NCBI GenBank assembly: GCA_018608485.1
Contig: JABAZK010000020.1
Location: forward strand, 1-50,101
Length of the DNA: 50,101 bases
Source of the DNA: Flavobacteriaceae bacterium
Lineage (GTDB): Bacteria; Bacteroidota; Bacteroidia; Flavobacteriales; Flavobacteriaceae
Direction: 5' to 3'
Part shown: piece by piece, positions 23,747 to 32,369 of the stretch
Layout of the letters: each line of letters begins with the position of its first letter
Numbering within the stretch: position 1 is the stretch's first letter
The notes under the pieces: model-generated
The model's input: the letters and a program-made list of their open reading frames with translations, nothing else
Database searches by the model: none
Told to the model about the DNA's origin: nothing
Made by a program: the position numbers and the translations under genes

Positions 23747-25213
23747 TTAATTTAATTTATTAGGTAAAGTTACGGTAAATACTGTTCCTTCTCCTTCTAC
23801 AGAGGTGAAGTTAATTGAACCATCATAAGCTTCAATAATATTTTTAATCATAGGAAGCCCAAGTCCCATCCCACTGGTTTTAGTTGTAAACTTAGGTTCA
23901 AAAATTAAGTGCTCAACTTCTTGTTTTATTCCTTTTCCATTATCTGAAACTTCAATAAATATTTTCTTGTTCTTTAGAAAAACTTTTACATCTATTAAAG
24001 GTTTTTGTTTTTCTTCAACTGCTTGTGTTGCATTTTTAACTAGATTCGTTACAATTCTAATTAATTGGGTTTTATCTAAATTTGCATAGATTTCTTTTTC
24101 CATTGGATGATACTCAACATAATCCTCGCTAAAAATATCTAGAGCCATTTTTACAACACCAATAATCTCTATTTTTTCTTTTCGTTGCTTTGGCATTTTT
24201 GCAAAATCAGAAAAAGCTTCTGCAATAGAACTCATCACATCTATTTGTTGAATTAATGTATTACTATATTCTTTTAATTTTACTTTAATATCAGGATCAT
24301 TTATATCAAATCTTCTCTCAAAACTTTGAACAGAAAGTCTCATTGGTGTTAGCGGGTTTTTTATTTCATGAGCAACTTGTTTTGCCATCTCTCGCCAGGC
24401 TTGTTCACGCTCACTTGTGGCTAATTTTACGGCACTTTCTTCTAACTCATCTATCATATTATTATACCCTTCAACTAATATTCCAATTTCAGCACTGGCA
24501 GAACTTAATACAATTTTCTCATTTCGTTCATTTAATCTAGTGCGTTTCATTTTATCAGTGATACTCTTGATAGATCTAGTGATGTAGCTAGATAAAAAAT
24601 AAGCCAACATGATGGCAATTAAAAACATAAAAAAGTATACAAGAATTAAACGTGTTAAGAATTCTTTTAACTCATATTCTTGAGTGGTGTTATCTTGATT
24701 GAACTCTAATTTTAATATCCCTATTCTATTAGAAATTGAGTCTAAAATATAGGTGTATGAAGTTTCAATTTTAATATTATTATTCTCTGTAATCTCAAAA
24801 ACTCTGACTCCTTTACTCAAATTTAATTTTGAAACTTTTGAGGGCAATAAATCAGATGGAATTGAGTCTTTTAAACCAAAGGGCACCGAGGTTATTAAAA
24901 GCTTACCCTCCAAATCATACATGCTTATCTCCAAATTATGAATGTAAGCAATCTCATAAATAGCTTTCTGAAAAATACCTTGTAAGTTTTCTGTTGTTAC
25001 AGAACTATTTGATCGTTGATATAATTGTATGTCAATTTCTTTTTTTAAACTTTCTTCTTTTCTGCCAAATCTGCTAACATTATAATCTGTAGTTTGTTTA
25101 TTATACTGATAAATAGTAACACCAATAATAAGAACAGTTGCTAAAAAAATTAGCAAAATCATAGCAATAAAAATTCTTATTCTTAATGATATGTTATTAA
25201 AGTATTTCAACAT
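23747..25213 (-). CDS. NtrY-like membrane sensor histidine kinase
   Basis: A 488-residue kinase. The first transmembrane helix is at about 10-30, followed by an extracytoplasmic sensor region (about 35-180), a second helix (about 185-207) and a HAMP region. The DHp box is AKQVAHEIKNPLTPMRLS, as in NtrY-type kinases. The HATPase domain carries the N box (VTNLVKNATQAVEEK), VSDNGKGI and TSGMGLGLPMI. All catalytic motifs look intact. No response regulator is adjacent, so it is an orphan within this window. An enoyl-CoA hydratase gene follows after 7 nt. The signal sensed is unknown. Confidence 0.92.
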   Translation of the reverse strand: MLKYFNNISLRIRIFIAMILLIFLATVLIIGVTIYQYNKQTTDYNVSRFGRKEESLKKEIDIQLYQRSNSSVTTENLQGIFQKAIYEIAYIHNLEISMYDLEGKLLITSVPFGLKDSIPSDLLPSKVSKLNLSKGVRVFEITENNNIKIETSYTYILDSISNRIGILKLEFNQDNTTQEYELKEFLTRLILVYFFMFLIAIMLAYFLSSYITRSIKSITDKMKRTRLNERNEKIVLSSASAEIGILVEGYNNMIDELEESAVKLATSEREQAWREMAKQVAHEIKNPLTPMRLSVQSFERRFDINDPDIKVKLKEYSNTLIQQIDVMSSIAEAFSDFAKMPKQRKEKIEIIGVVKMALDIFSEDYVEYHPMEKEIYANLDKTQLIRIVTNLVKNATQAVEEKQKPLIDVKVFLKNKKIFIEVSDNGKGIKQEVEHLIFEPKFTTKTSGMGLGLPMIKNIIEAYDGSINFTSVEGEGTVFTVTLPNKLN

Positions 25214-25310
25214 TTATGTTTTTAAAATAGGTAAGCATTATCTTCAAAAGTTCATTCCAAAAATTAACTCATATTTGACAAACAAGATACGTAAAGTAAG
25301 AGCAGAAAAA

Positions 25311-25339
25311 AAGCTGATGTAAAAAAATCACAACAGCTT
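25311..25339 (-). terminator. Terminator of leuS
   Basis: Read leftward, AAGCTG-T-TGT pairs with ACA-T-CAGCTT around a T-rich loop, and a run of T residues follows. It lies 27 nt beyond the leuS stop and before the kinase gene. Confidence 0.6.
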
Positions 25340-25365
25340 GATAAAATTGTATTTGTAACATGTTA

Positions 25366-28182
25366 CTACCCTACAATATTGATAATCTTCCCTGGAACTA
25401 TAATTATTTTCTTTGGAACTCTTCCTGCTAATTGAGCTTGTGTTTTTTGATGTGCCAAAACTACTTTTTCAATGTTATCTTTAGTCATATCTAGTGGTAA
25501 CTCCATTGTAAATCTCATTTTCCCGTTGAAAGACACTGGATAATTTTTTGAACTTTCTATCAAATATTGTGGCTCAAATATTGGAAAAGGAGCTGTAGAA
25601 ATAGACTCAGTATTTCCTAATTTCTCCCATAATTCCTCTGCTATATGAGGTGCGTAAGGAGAAATTAAAATTAGTAAGGGTTCTAAAATAGCACGTTTAT
25701 TACATTTCTGAGTAATTAACTCATTCACAGCAATCATAAATGTAGAAACTGAGGTATTAAAAGAAAAATTCTCAATATCTTCCTCTACTTTTTTAATCGT
25801 TTTATGTAATGTCTTTAATTCTTCTGCTGTTGCTACTGAATCTGAAATAGATAATTCTTCTCCGTTGTAAAACAACTTCCATAGTTTCTTTAAGAAAGAA
25901 TGTACTCCCGAAATACCAGATGTTTTCCAGGGTTTAGCTTGTTCTAATGGCCCTAAAAACATTTCAAATAAACGCAAGCTATCTGCTCCATACTCTACGC
26001 AAATATTATCTGGATTAACCACATTATATTTGGATTTAGACATCTTCTCTACTTCTCTAGAAACTTTAAAAATTCCATTATCCTCATATACAAATTTGGC
26101 ATCTTTAAAATCTTCTCTCCAACTTTTAAAAGCTTCAATATCTAATTCATCAGAAGTATTTACAAGAGAAACATCAACATGAATCAATTGCCCTATTTTA
26201 CCCTCTAATAATCCTTTAGAATAAAATCTGTTAGTTCCATCCTCTCTAAAAATAAAAGCAGAGGTCCCTAAGATCATTCCTTGATTAATCAGTTTTTTAG
26301 CAAACTCATCCTCAGGAACTAAGCCTCTATCAAACATGAATTTTTGCCAAAAACGAGCATATAATAAATGCCCTGTTGCATGTTCAGACCCTCCAATATA
26401 TAGGTCTACTTCTTTCCAATAATTCAGCGATTCTTTCGAAGCAAATTCAGTCTCATTATGCGGATCCATATAACGATTAAAATAATATGAACTTCCTGCC
26501 CAACCTGGCATGGTATTTAATTCTAAAGGCCATACGCTTGTATTATTTATCTCACCATTACTAACAACTTTATTGTTAACTGAGTCCCAAGCCCATGTAT
26601 CTGCATTTCCTAAGGGTGGCTGACCATCTTCAGTAGGTAAGTATTTTTCAACTTCTGGCAACACAATTGGTAAGTGTATTTCATCAATCATTTGAGGCAT
26701 TCCATCTACATAGTAAACCGGAAAAGGCTCTCCCCAATATCGTTGTCTGCTAAAAACAGCATCTCGTAAACGGTAGTTTACTTTTCCATGGCCAATTTCT
26801 TGTTTCTCTAGCTCATAAATAGATAATTTTAATGCTTTCTTATAAGATAGTCCGCTTAAAAAGTCAGAGTTAGCAATAATAGTTCCTTCTTTATCTGTAT
26901 GGGCTTGCTCAGAAATATCTACTCCTTCAAAAATATTTGGGATTGGAATTTTAAAGTGTTTAGCAAAATCATAATCTCTTTGATCTCCACACGGAACTGC
27001 CATAACAGCTCCTGTACCATAACCTGCTAAAACATAATCTCCAATCCATATTTGAACTTTTTCTCCTGAGAATGGATGAATTGCATATGCCCCAGTAAAA
27101 ACTCCTGAAATAGTTTTTACATCTGCCATTCTCTCTCTTTCAGAACGTTTAGCTGTAGCTTTTATGTAATTTTGAACTGCATTTTTTTGTGTTTCTGTTG
27201 TAATTTTAGAAACCAAATCATGCTCAGGAGCCAAGGTCATAAAAGAGACCCCAAAAATAGTGTCTGGTCTGGTTGTAAAAACATCAATTATTTCATCATG
27301 ACTGTCTATCTTAAAAGAAACCATTGCTCCTTGAGAACGACCAATCCAATTGGTTTGAGAATCTTTTAAAGGCTGCGGCCAATCTATAGATTTTAGCCCA
27401 TCTAATAATCGTTGTGCATAGGCTGAAATCCGCATAGACCATTGAGTCATTTTTTTTCTGACTACAGGAAAACCTCCACGCTCTGAAACTCCATTAACAA
27501 TTTCATCGTTAGCCAATACAGTTCCTAATTCTGGACACCAATTTACTTCTGTATCTGATAAAAATGTTAATCTATATTGTAATACTATTTCTTCTTGTTC
27601 TTTTTTTGAGAATGCTTCCCATTGAACAGAGGTAAACTCTTGAATCTCGTCATCACAGGATGCATTTACAGAAATATTCCCCTCTTTTTCAAAAATGGAA
27701 ATTAACGTGGAAATATCTTCTGCTTTATCGGAATCTAAATTATACCAAGAATTAAATAGTTGAATGAAAATCCATTGTGTCCATTTGTAATAGGCTGGAT
27801 TTGAAGTTCGCACCTCACGAGACCAATCAAATGAAAATCCTATTTGATCTAGTTGACGACGGTATGTTTTAATATTTTCTTCTGTAGTTTTAGCTGGGTG
27901 TTGCCCAGTTTGAATAGCATATTGTTCTGCTGGTAATCCAAAAGAATCATACCCTTGAGGATGCAATACATTGAATCCTTTGTGGCGCTTATAACGTGCA
28001 TAAATATCTGACGCTATATACCCTAATGGATGACCTACATGTAATCCTGCACCTGAAGGATAAGGAAACATATCCAAAACATAATATTTGGGTTTATCAG
28101 AAGCATTATTAGCTTTAAAAGTTTCATTTTTAGCCCAATAATCTTGCCACTTATCTTCTATTTCTTTGAAATTGTATTGCAT
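25366..28182 (-). CDS. leuS: Leucyl-tRNA synthetase
   Basis: A 938-residue class I synthetase. HVGH is at 48-51 in PYPSGAGLHVGHPLGY. The CP1 editing domain carries VFTTRPDTIFGVSFM and is inserted at about 240-440. The KMSKS loop is at 713-717 in EKMSKSKYNVV. The anticodon-binding domain and a short C-terminal domain ending KKIIIVPGKIINIVG follow. An insertion of about 50 residues near 150-205 (DSDKAEDISTLISIFEKEGN) makes it longer than E. coli LeuRS. I recall such an insertion in other Bacteroidota enzymes. It is transcribed alone, with its own candidate promoter element and terminator. Confidence 0.96.
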   Translation of the reverse strand: MQYNFKEIEDKWQDYWAKNETFKANNASDKPKYYVLDMFPYPSGAGLHVGHPLGYIASDIYARYKRHKGFNVLHPQGYDSFGLPAEQYAIQTGQHPAKTTEENIKTYRRQLDQIGFSFDWSREVRTSNPAYYKWTQWIFIQLFNSWYNLDSDKAEDISTLISIFEKEGNISVNASCDDEIQEFTSVQWEAFSKKEQEEIVLQYRLTFLSDTEVNWCPELGTVLANDEIVNGVSERGGFPVVRKKMTQWSMRISAYAQRLLDGLKSIDWPQPLKDSQTNWIGRSQGAMVSFKIDSHDEIIDVFTTRPDTIFGVSFMTLAPEHDLVSKITTETQKNAVQNYIKATAKRSERERMADVKTISGVFTGAYAIHPFSGEKVQIWIGDYVLAGYGTGAVMAVPCGDQRDYDFAKHFKIPIPNIFEGVDISEQAHTDKEGTIIANSDFLSGLSYKKALKLSIYELEKQEIGHGKVNYRLRDAVFSRQRYWGEPFPVYYVDGMPQMIDEIHLPIVLPEVEKYLPTEDGQPPLGNADTWAWDSVNNKVVSNGEINNTSVWPLELNTMPGWAGSSYYFNRYMDPHNETEFASKESLNYWKEVDLYIGGSEHATGHLLYARFWQKFMFDRGLVPEDEFAKKLINQGMILGTSAFIFREDGTNRFYSKGLLEGKIGQLIHVDVSLVNTSDELDIEAFKSWREDFKDAKFVYEDNGIFKVSREVEKMSKSKYNVVNPDNICVEYGADSLRLFEMFLGPLEQAKPWKTSGISGVHSFLKKLWKLFYNGEELSISDSVATAEELKTLHKTIKKVEEDIENFSFNTSVSTFMIAVNELITQKCNKRAILEPLLILISPYAPHIAEELWEKLGNTESISTAPFPIFEPQYLIESSKNYPVSFNGKMRFTMELPLDMTKDNIEKVVLAHQKTQAQLAGRVPKKIIIVPGKIINIVG

Positions 28183-28205
28183 GAAATGTTCATCTTAAAA
28201 GTGGT

Positions 28206-28213
28206 CAAATTTA
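28206..28213 (-). promoter_or_regulatory. Candidate -7 element of leuS
   Basis: TAAATTTG on the minus strand fits TAnnTTTG exactly and ends 23 nt before the leuS ATG. No ideally spaced TTG is seen. Confidence 0.4.
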
Positions 28214-28300
28214 CACTTATTCTAGCAAAGTATAAAGTCTATATCATAATAAGAGAGACCTTCATAATTAATAGTATTCTTTAAATAAGCTGAAAATTAA

Positions 28301-28349
28301 AAAAACCCATCATAATGACAACATAAGTTGAGCATTATGATGGGTTTTT
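28301..28349 (-). terminator. Strong terminator of the DUF2911 gene
   Basis: A perfect 17-bp stem, AAAAACCCATCATAATG / CATTATGATGGGTTTTT, with a 15-nt loop. It is 19 nt past the leftward stop, with T residues following on the minus strand. It is the longest perfect stem I saw in the window. Confidence 0.85.
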
Positions 28350-28368
28350 ATTTTAAAACTATTATTTT

Positions 28369-28899
28369 TTATTGAACAGGAATACTTATTAGAGTAGTAC
28401 CCCAGCCCATGTTTATAGTCATGTCTTCATCAATTGCTATAGAAAAAACATCCAAATTTTTCTCTGTTTGTTTAACAGGAATAGTTACTTTGGCTACATC
28501 ATTTTCATCTTTGTGGAAATAGACTCCCCATACATTTAACTGACTACTTAGCGCTACAGTCCAAGTAGCTTTTCCTGGAACAGCATACATCGTGTACGTA
28601 CCTGCTTTTACGGCGGTACCTCCAAAAATTACATCCTTGTAAAAAGTAACTTCAGTTGCTTCGTTAGCTCCTGTTCTCCACTTTTTACCGAGAGGAGCTA
28701 GCTTTTCAAGAGATCTCCCTTTTAATTGAGGTCTACTATATATTATCTTAATTACTTTCTTTGAAACTCTATAATTACTAGGAAATGACGCAATATCCAT
28801 TGGGCTTTTGTCTAAACCTTTAAAATTCTGTGCAATAACTTGATTTGAGAAACCTATTGTAAGAGCAAATACGGCTACTAATAAAATTATTTTTTTCAT
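28369..28899 (-). CDS. DUF2911 family secreted protein
   Basis: A 176-residue protein with signal peptide MKKIILLVAVFALTIGFSNQ. The conserved core of DUF2911 is visible: KIIYSRPQLKGRSLE, then PLGKKWRTGANEATEVTFYK, then GTYTMYAVPGKATWTVALSS. This is a beta-rich domain common in Bacteroidota exported proteins. Its function is unknown, and no catalytic residues can be proposed. It is monocistronic and ends at a very strong terminator. Confidence 0.88.
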   Translation of the reverse strand: MKKIILLVAVFALTIGFSNQVIAQNFKGLDKSPMDIASFPSNYRVSKKVIKIIYSRPQLKGRSLEKLAPLGKKWRTGANEATEVTFYKDVIFGGTAVKAGTYTMYAVPGKATWTVALSSQLNVWGVYFHKDENDVAKVTIPVKQTEKNLDVFSIAIDEDMTINMGWGTTLISIPVQ

Positions 28900-28992
28900 G
28901 ATATATTATTTATTATTTAGAATGAATATTTATTTTGTTGTTTGTCAGTAAAGGGTTACAATACTTACAGCTAAAAAGAAAAAAAGTTTTTT

Positions 28993-29103
28993 TTAACAAC
29001 TACAATCTTTATTGCAACTTGAAGAGTTTTTTTTAATGAACATTTTTCTCACTAAAAAAACAACTGATATTATAAGGATCCCATAGGTTATTACTTCTTG
29101 CAT
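28993..29103 (-). CDS. FeoB-associated Cys-rich membrane protein
   Basis: A 36-residue protein, MQEVITYGILIISVVFLVRK followed by MFIKKNSSSCNKDCSC. It has one transmembrane helix and a C-terminal cysteine cluster (Cys30, Cys34, Cys36). This matches the FeoB-associated small proteins found after feoB in many bacteria, proposed to assist ferrous iron transport. Its ATG overlaps the feoB stop codon as TAATG, so translation is coupled. The frame stays open upstream inside feoB, but that extension is simply out-of-frame feoB sequence. Confidence 0.85.
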   Translation of the reverse strand: MQEVITYGILIISVVFLVRKMFIKKNSSSCNKDCSC

Positions 29104-31217
29104 TAGCTTAATATTTGATAAACTATAAAAGAACAAATATACGCTAAAGTACCCATTCCAAATAGCTGAATCAGTGGCCATTTCCAACTTTTAGTTTCTC
29201 TTTTAACTATGGCTAACGTTGCCATACATTGCATTGCAAATGCATAAAAAACAAGTAAAGACATCCCTACAGGAAAATTAAATCGTCTAGTTCCTGTATC
29301 AGGATTTATTTCAGAGGCCATTCGTTGCTTAATTGTGGTGATATCTTCGTCATCACTTTCAACTGAATAAATAGTTGCTAAAGTTCCCACAAAAACCTCT
29401 CTTGCAGCAAAAGAACTAATTAATGCAATCCCAATTTTCCAATCATAGCCCAACGGTTTAATAACAGGCTCAATACTTTTACCCATGATGCCGATATAAG
29501 AATTCTCTAGTTTAGAGGAAGCTATCATTTTATTAATTTTATGCTGAGAAAGTTGTTGATGAACCACATTTTCTGTGATATTTTTTTCTACATCTTTATA
29601 TGATTGTGGTCCATTAGAGGCTAAAAACCAAAGAACAACTGAAATAGATAATATTATTTTTCCTGCACCGAAAATAAATGCTTTGGTTTTTTCAACAACA
29701 TCAATAAATACATTTTTAAATGAAGGCAGTTTATAATCGGGCATTTCAACAACAAAGAAAGAAGTACCTTTTACATTTAATGTTTTATGTAAAATAATTG
29801 CGGCTATAATTGCTGTAGCAAATCCAAGAATATACAAACTTAACAAGGTGAGACCTTGTAGATTTAAGACCCCAAATACTTTTTGATCAGGAATAATCAA
29901 CGCAATAATGATTGCGTAGACAGGTAAACGGGCAGAACAAGTAGTAAATGGTGTTACCAAAATAGTAATAAGTCGTTCTTTCCATCCAGAAATATTTCTA
30001 GTAGCCATGACAGCAGGAATGGCGCAAGCTGTTCCAGAAATAAGCGGAATTACACTTTTACCACTCATTCCAAATCGTCTCATAATTTTATCCATTAAAA
30101 AAACAACTCTACTCATGTAACCCGTTTCTTCCAATAGTGAAATAAATAGAAATAAAATGGCAATTTGCGGAATAAAAATAATGATTCCGCCTATTCCTGG
30201 GATAATCCCTTCAGAGATTAAACTGGTTAAAACACCTTCGGGAAGGTTTTTATCTACATAAGAGCTAAGATTTGCAAATCCGGCATCTATAAGATCCATT
30301 GGTAGGCTTGCCCAATCAAATATAGATTGAAAAATAACCAAAAGGACAGCAAAAAATAATATGTAGCCAAAAATTTTATGGGTGAAAATTTTATCTAAAA
30401 TTGATCTTAAGTCTGATGCCTTAGAACGATCAACCAAATAGGTGTTTTTTAAGATTTCATTAATTTTTTGATACCTAAAAATTGTTTCTTTGTGCTGATA
30501 TTTTTTTAAGTTTTTTGAATTGTTTTTAAAATTTAACAGTGCGCTTTTTTCCTCTCTAGAAATTGTGTCAGGAAAACTATTATGAGTAATCATTAACCAA
30601 AGCTCATAAATTGAATATTTAGGATTTATCTCCTTGAGTCTATCAAAATATGCAGGATCAATTCTATTATTTACATTACACAATGGAAATGCTTTTGCGC
30701 TATGATAGGTATTAACAATAGCCTTCTTAAGTTCATCTATCCCTTTTTCTTTTCTTACACTTAATAAAACGACGTCATTTCCTAATTCTTTTTCCAATAA
30801 CTTAATGTCGAGTGTAATTCCTTTTCTTTCCATTTGATCAGCCATGTTAATTGCTAATACTGTTGGAATTTCTAAATCTTTAATTTGAGAAAAAAGCAAT
30901 AAATTTCTTTTTAAATTATCGATATCTGCAACTACAACTATTACGTCTGATTTTTTTTCTGATTTAGAATTTAATAATGTTTTTAAAACTATAGACTCGT
31001 CTAAAGAAGTTGGATTTATACTGTATGTCCCAGGTAAGTCAGTGATAATAGCTTTAAGATTCTTCTGAAGTTTACTAGACCCTTCTTTTTTGTCAACAGT
31101 TACTCCAGGGTAATTACCTACTTTCTGATTTAAACCAGTTAATTCGTTAAATAATGATGTTTTCCCTGTATTTGGATTACCAATTAAAGCAACATTAATG
31201 ATTTTTTTATGACTCAT
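29103..31217 (-). CDS. feoB: Ferrous iron transport protein B
   Basis: A 704-residue inner-membrane Fe2+ transporter. The N-terminal G domain has GNPNTGKTS (13-21), TDLPGTYSINP and NMAD in place of the canonical NKxD, as is usual for FeoB. A helical spacer follows, then the membrane domain with Gate motifs (for example VIPLISGTACAIPAVMATR and TPFTTCSARLPVYA). It is shorter than E. coli FeoB because it lacks the C-terminal cytoplasmic domain. The start overlaps the feoA stop and the end overlaps the small Cys-rich gene, both as TAATG, so the three genes form one coupled unit. Confidence 0.96.
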   Translation of the reverse strand: MSHKKIINVALIGNPNTGKTSLFNELTGLNQKVGNYPGVTVDKKEGSSKLQKNLKAIITDLPGTYSINPTSLDESIVLKTLLNSKSEKKSDVIVVVADIDNLKRNLLLFSQIKDLEIPTVLAINMADQMERKGITLDIKLLEKELGNDVVLLSVRKEKGIDELKKAIVNTYHSAKAFPLCNVNNRIDPAYFDRLKEINPKYSIYELWLMITHNSFPDTISREEKSALLNFKNNSKNLKKYQHKETIFRYQKINEILKNTYLVDRSKASDLRSILDKIFTHKIFGYILFFAVLLVIFQSIFDWASLPMDLIDAGFANLSSYVDKNLPEGVLTSLISEGIIPGIGGIIIFIPQIAILFLFISLLEETGYMSRVVFLMDKIMRRFGMSGKSVIPLISGTACAIPAVMATRNISGWKERLITILVTPFTTCSARLPVYAIIIALIIPDQKVFGVLNLQGLTLLSLYILGFATAIIAAIILHKTLNVKGTSFFVVEMPDYKLPSFKNVFIDVVEKTKAFIFGAGKIILSISVVLWFLASNGPQSYKDVEKNITENVVHQQLSQHKINKMIASSKLENSYIGIMGKSIEPVIKPLGYDWKIGIALISSFAAREVFVGTLATIYSVESDDEDITTIKQRMASEINPDTGTRRFNFPVGMSLLVFYAFAMQCMATLAIVKRETKSWKWPLIQLFGMGTLAYICSFIVYQILS

Positions 31218-31444
31218 TATTTAGCTTTAATAATTTGAATTTTTGCGGCAGTCTCTTTTCTTATGGCTAAATGACTTCCATTAACACAGATATACAATGG
31301 ATCATTGAGTGGAGCGATTTGAATTAATTCAACTTCTGCTCCGGGCAAACAACCCATTTCCAATAATTTAAGAGGAATTTCATTGAGAGATTCTTCAGAT
31401 ATATAGGCTAATTCACCAATGTGTAGAGATGCTATTGTAGTCAC
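31217..31444 (-). CDS. feoA: Ferrous iron transport protein A
   Basis: A 75-residue SH3-like protein that partners FeoB. It contains PLKLLEMGCLPGAEVELIQI and VNGSHLAIRKETAAKIQI, both typical of FeoA. The start codon is GTG at 31444. An in-frame TAA lies immediately upstream and no ATG fits, so the GTG is well supported. Its leader contains a short GC-rich hairpin 11 nt before the start, and a good promoter lies 42-73 nt upstream. It is first in the feoA-feoB-small Cys-rich operon. Confidence 0.93.
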   Translation of the reverse strand: MTTIASLHIGELAYISEESLNEIPLKLLEMGCLPGAEVELIQIAPLNDPLYICVNGSHLAIRKETAAKIQIIKAK

Positions 31445-31455
31445 TTAAATATAGA

Positions 31456-31473
31456 TTCCCGCTTATGCGGGAA
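31456..31473 (-). promoter_or_regulatory. GC-rich hairpin in the feoA leader
   Basis: TTCCCGC-TTAT-GCGGGAA is a perfect 7-bp palindromic stem, far richer in GC than its surroundings, ending 11 nt before the feoA GTG. It may modulate feoA translation, or it may be a copy of a short palindromic repeat of the kind scattered in flavobacterial intergenic regions. I found no second copy in this window. Confidence 0.5.
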
Positions 31474-31485
31474 CGAAATTAACAA

Positions 31486-31517
31486 CAAAGATACTAAACT
31501 GGAATGATTCTAAACAA
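31486..31517 (-). promoter_or_regulatory. Predicted feoAB promoter (TTG-N21-TATCTTTG)
   Basis: On the minus strand TTG (31517-31515), a 21-nt spacer and TATCTTTG (31493-31486) match the flavobacterial consensus closely. No obvious Fur box could be recognised by eye. Confidence 0.6.
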
Positions 31518-31523
31518 GTTATT

Positions 31524-32198
31524 TTAATCGTATTCTCGCTTTAAAATGATTAAGTCTTTTTTTATCTTATTCATATCTTTTTTTTCTGTTCCATCATAAA
31601 ACCCTCTAATGCGTCTTTCTTTGTCTATCAGCACAAATTGTTCTGTATGAATAAAATCATTTTCATCTCCATTTCCTTCATCCAAAACTGCAAAATAATT
31701 TTTACGAGCTAAATCATAGATGTGCTTTTTAGGGGCAGTTGTTATGTTCCATTTGCCGTCAATTACTCCTTTGTTAATTGCGTATTCTTTAAGAACAGGC
31801 ACACTGTCTATGATTGGTGTTACAGAATGAGATAAAAACATAATGTCATCATCGTTTTTATAATATTCTTGTAATTCACTCATATTGTAAGCCATGGAAA
31901 TACATATTGTTTGACAACGTGTAAAGAAAAAATCTGCGATATAAATTTTATTTTCGTAGGTTTTATTGGTGATTTTCTCTCCATTTTGATTTGTTAATTC
32001 AAAATCTGATATCGTATGATTTTTTTTTAAATTTTTTACCGAAATATCAACTAATCTAGGATTTATATCTATAGGATTATAAATTTTTAATCGTTCATCT
32101 TGAGACATTAATTGGTAAAAAACTGTGACTCCAATAATAGAGAATACTATTAAAAAAAGAAGTGTAGGAATTGATTTTTTAAAAAAGCCTAAATCCAT
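31524..32198 (-). CDS. SCO1/SenC family copper chaperone-like protein
   Basis: A 224-residue membrane-anchored thioredoxin-fold protein. An N-terminal helix (about 10-30) anchors it. The copper site CxxxC is Cys95-QTI-Cys99 in FFFTRCQTICISMA, with the conserved His184 in DFIHTEQFVLIDKERRIRGF. SCO proteins deliver copper to, or reduce, the CuA site of cytochrome c oxidase. Heme A synthase elsewhere in the window fits an aa3-type oxidase. It lies 79 nt upstream of feoA on the same strand, but feoA has its own promoter. Confidence 0.9.
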   Translation of the reverse strand: MDLGFFKKSIPTLLFLIVFSIIGVTVFYQLMSQDERLKIYNPIDINPRLVDISVKNLKKNHTISDFELTNQNGEKITNKTYENKIYIADFFFTRCQTICISMAYNMSELQEYYKNDDDIMFLSHSVTPIIDSVPVLKEYAINKGVIDGKWNITTAPKKHIYDLARKNYFAVLDEGNGDENDFIHTEQFVLIDKERRIRGFYDGTEKKDMNKIKKDLIILKREYD

Positions 32199-32332
32199 AA
32201 TATATCTTATATGTTACAAATTTAATACATAAAAATACGTACAACAACTATTTTTGATCATCATGCACTATAAATGTTTGTTAAATAAAAATACCAACTT
32301 AAAACAATCTTTTACAACTCTATTGAAAAGTG

Positions 32333-32340
32333 TACATTTG
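32333..32340 (+). promoter_or_regulatory. Candidate -7 element of rseP
   Basis: TACATTTG matches TAnnTTTG exactly and ends 29 nt before the ATG at 32370. No well-spaced TTG is present. Confidence 0.4.
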
Positions 32341-32369
32341 TGCCTTTAAAAACTGAAGATCTAACGTAG

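Noticed and set aside
25355-25366. Perfect 12-nt palindrome GTAACATGTTAC directly after the leuS stop
   Set aside because: Possible protein-binding site, but it is at the 3' end of a gene, occurs once in what I scanned, and is short enough to arise by chance.
29104-29187. Upstream extension of the FeoB-associated small gene to an earlier ATG
   Set aside because: The extension is an out-of-frame reading of the feoB 3' end. The 36-residue form with TAATG coupling fits the family.
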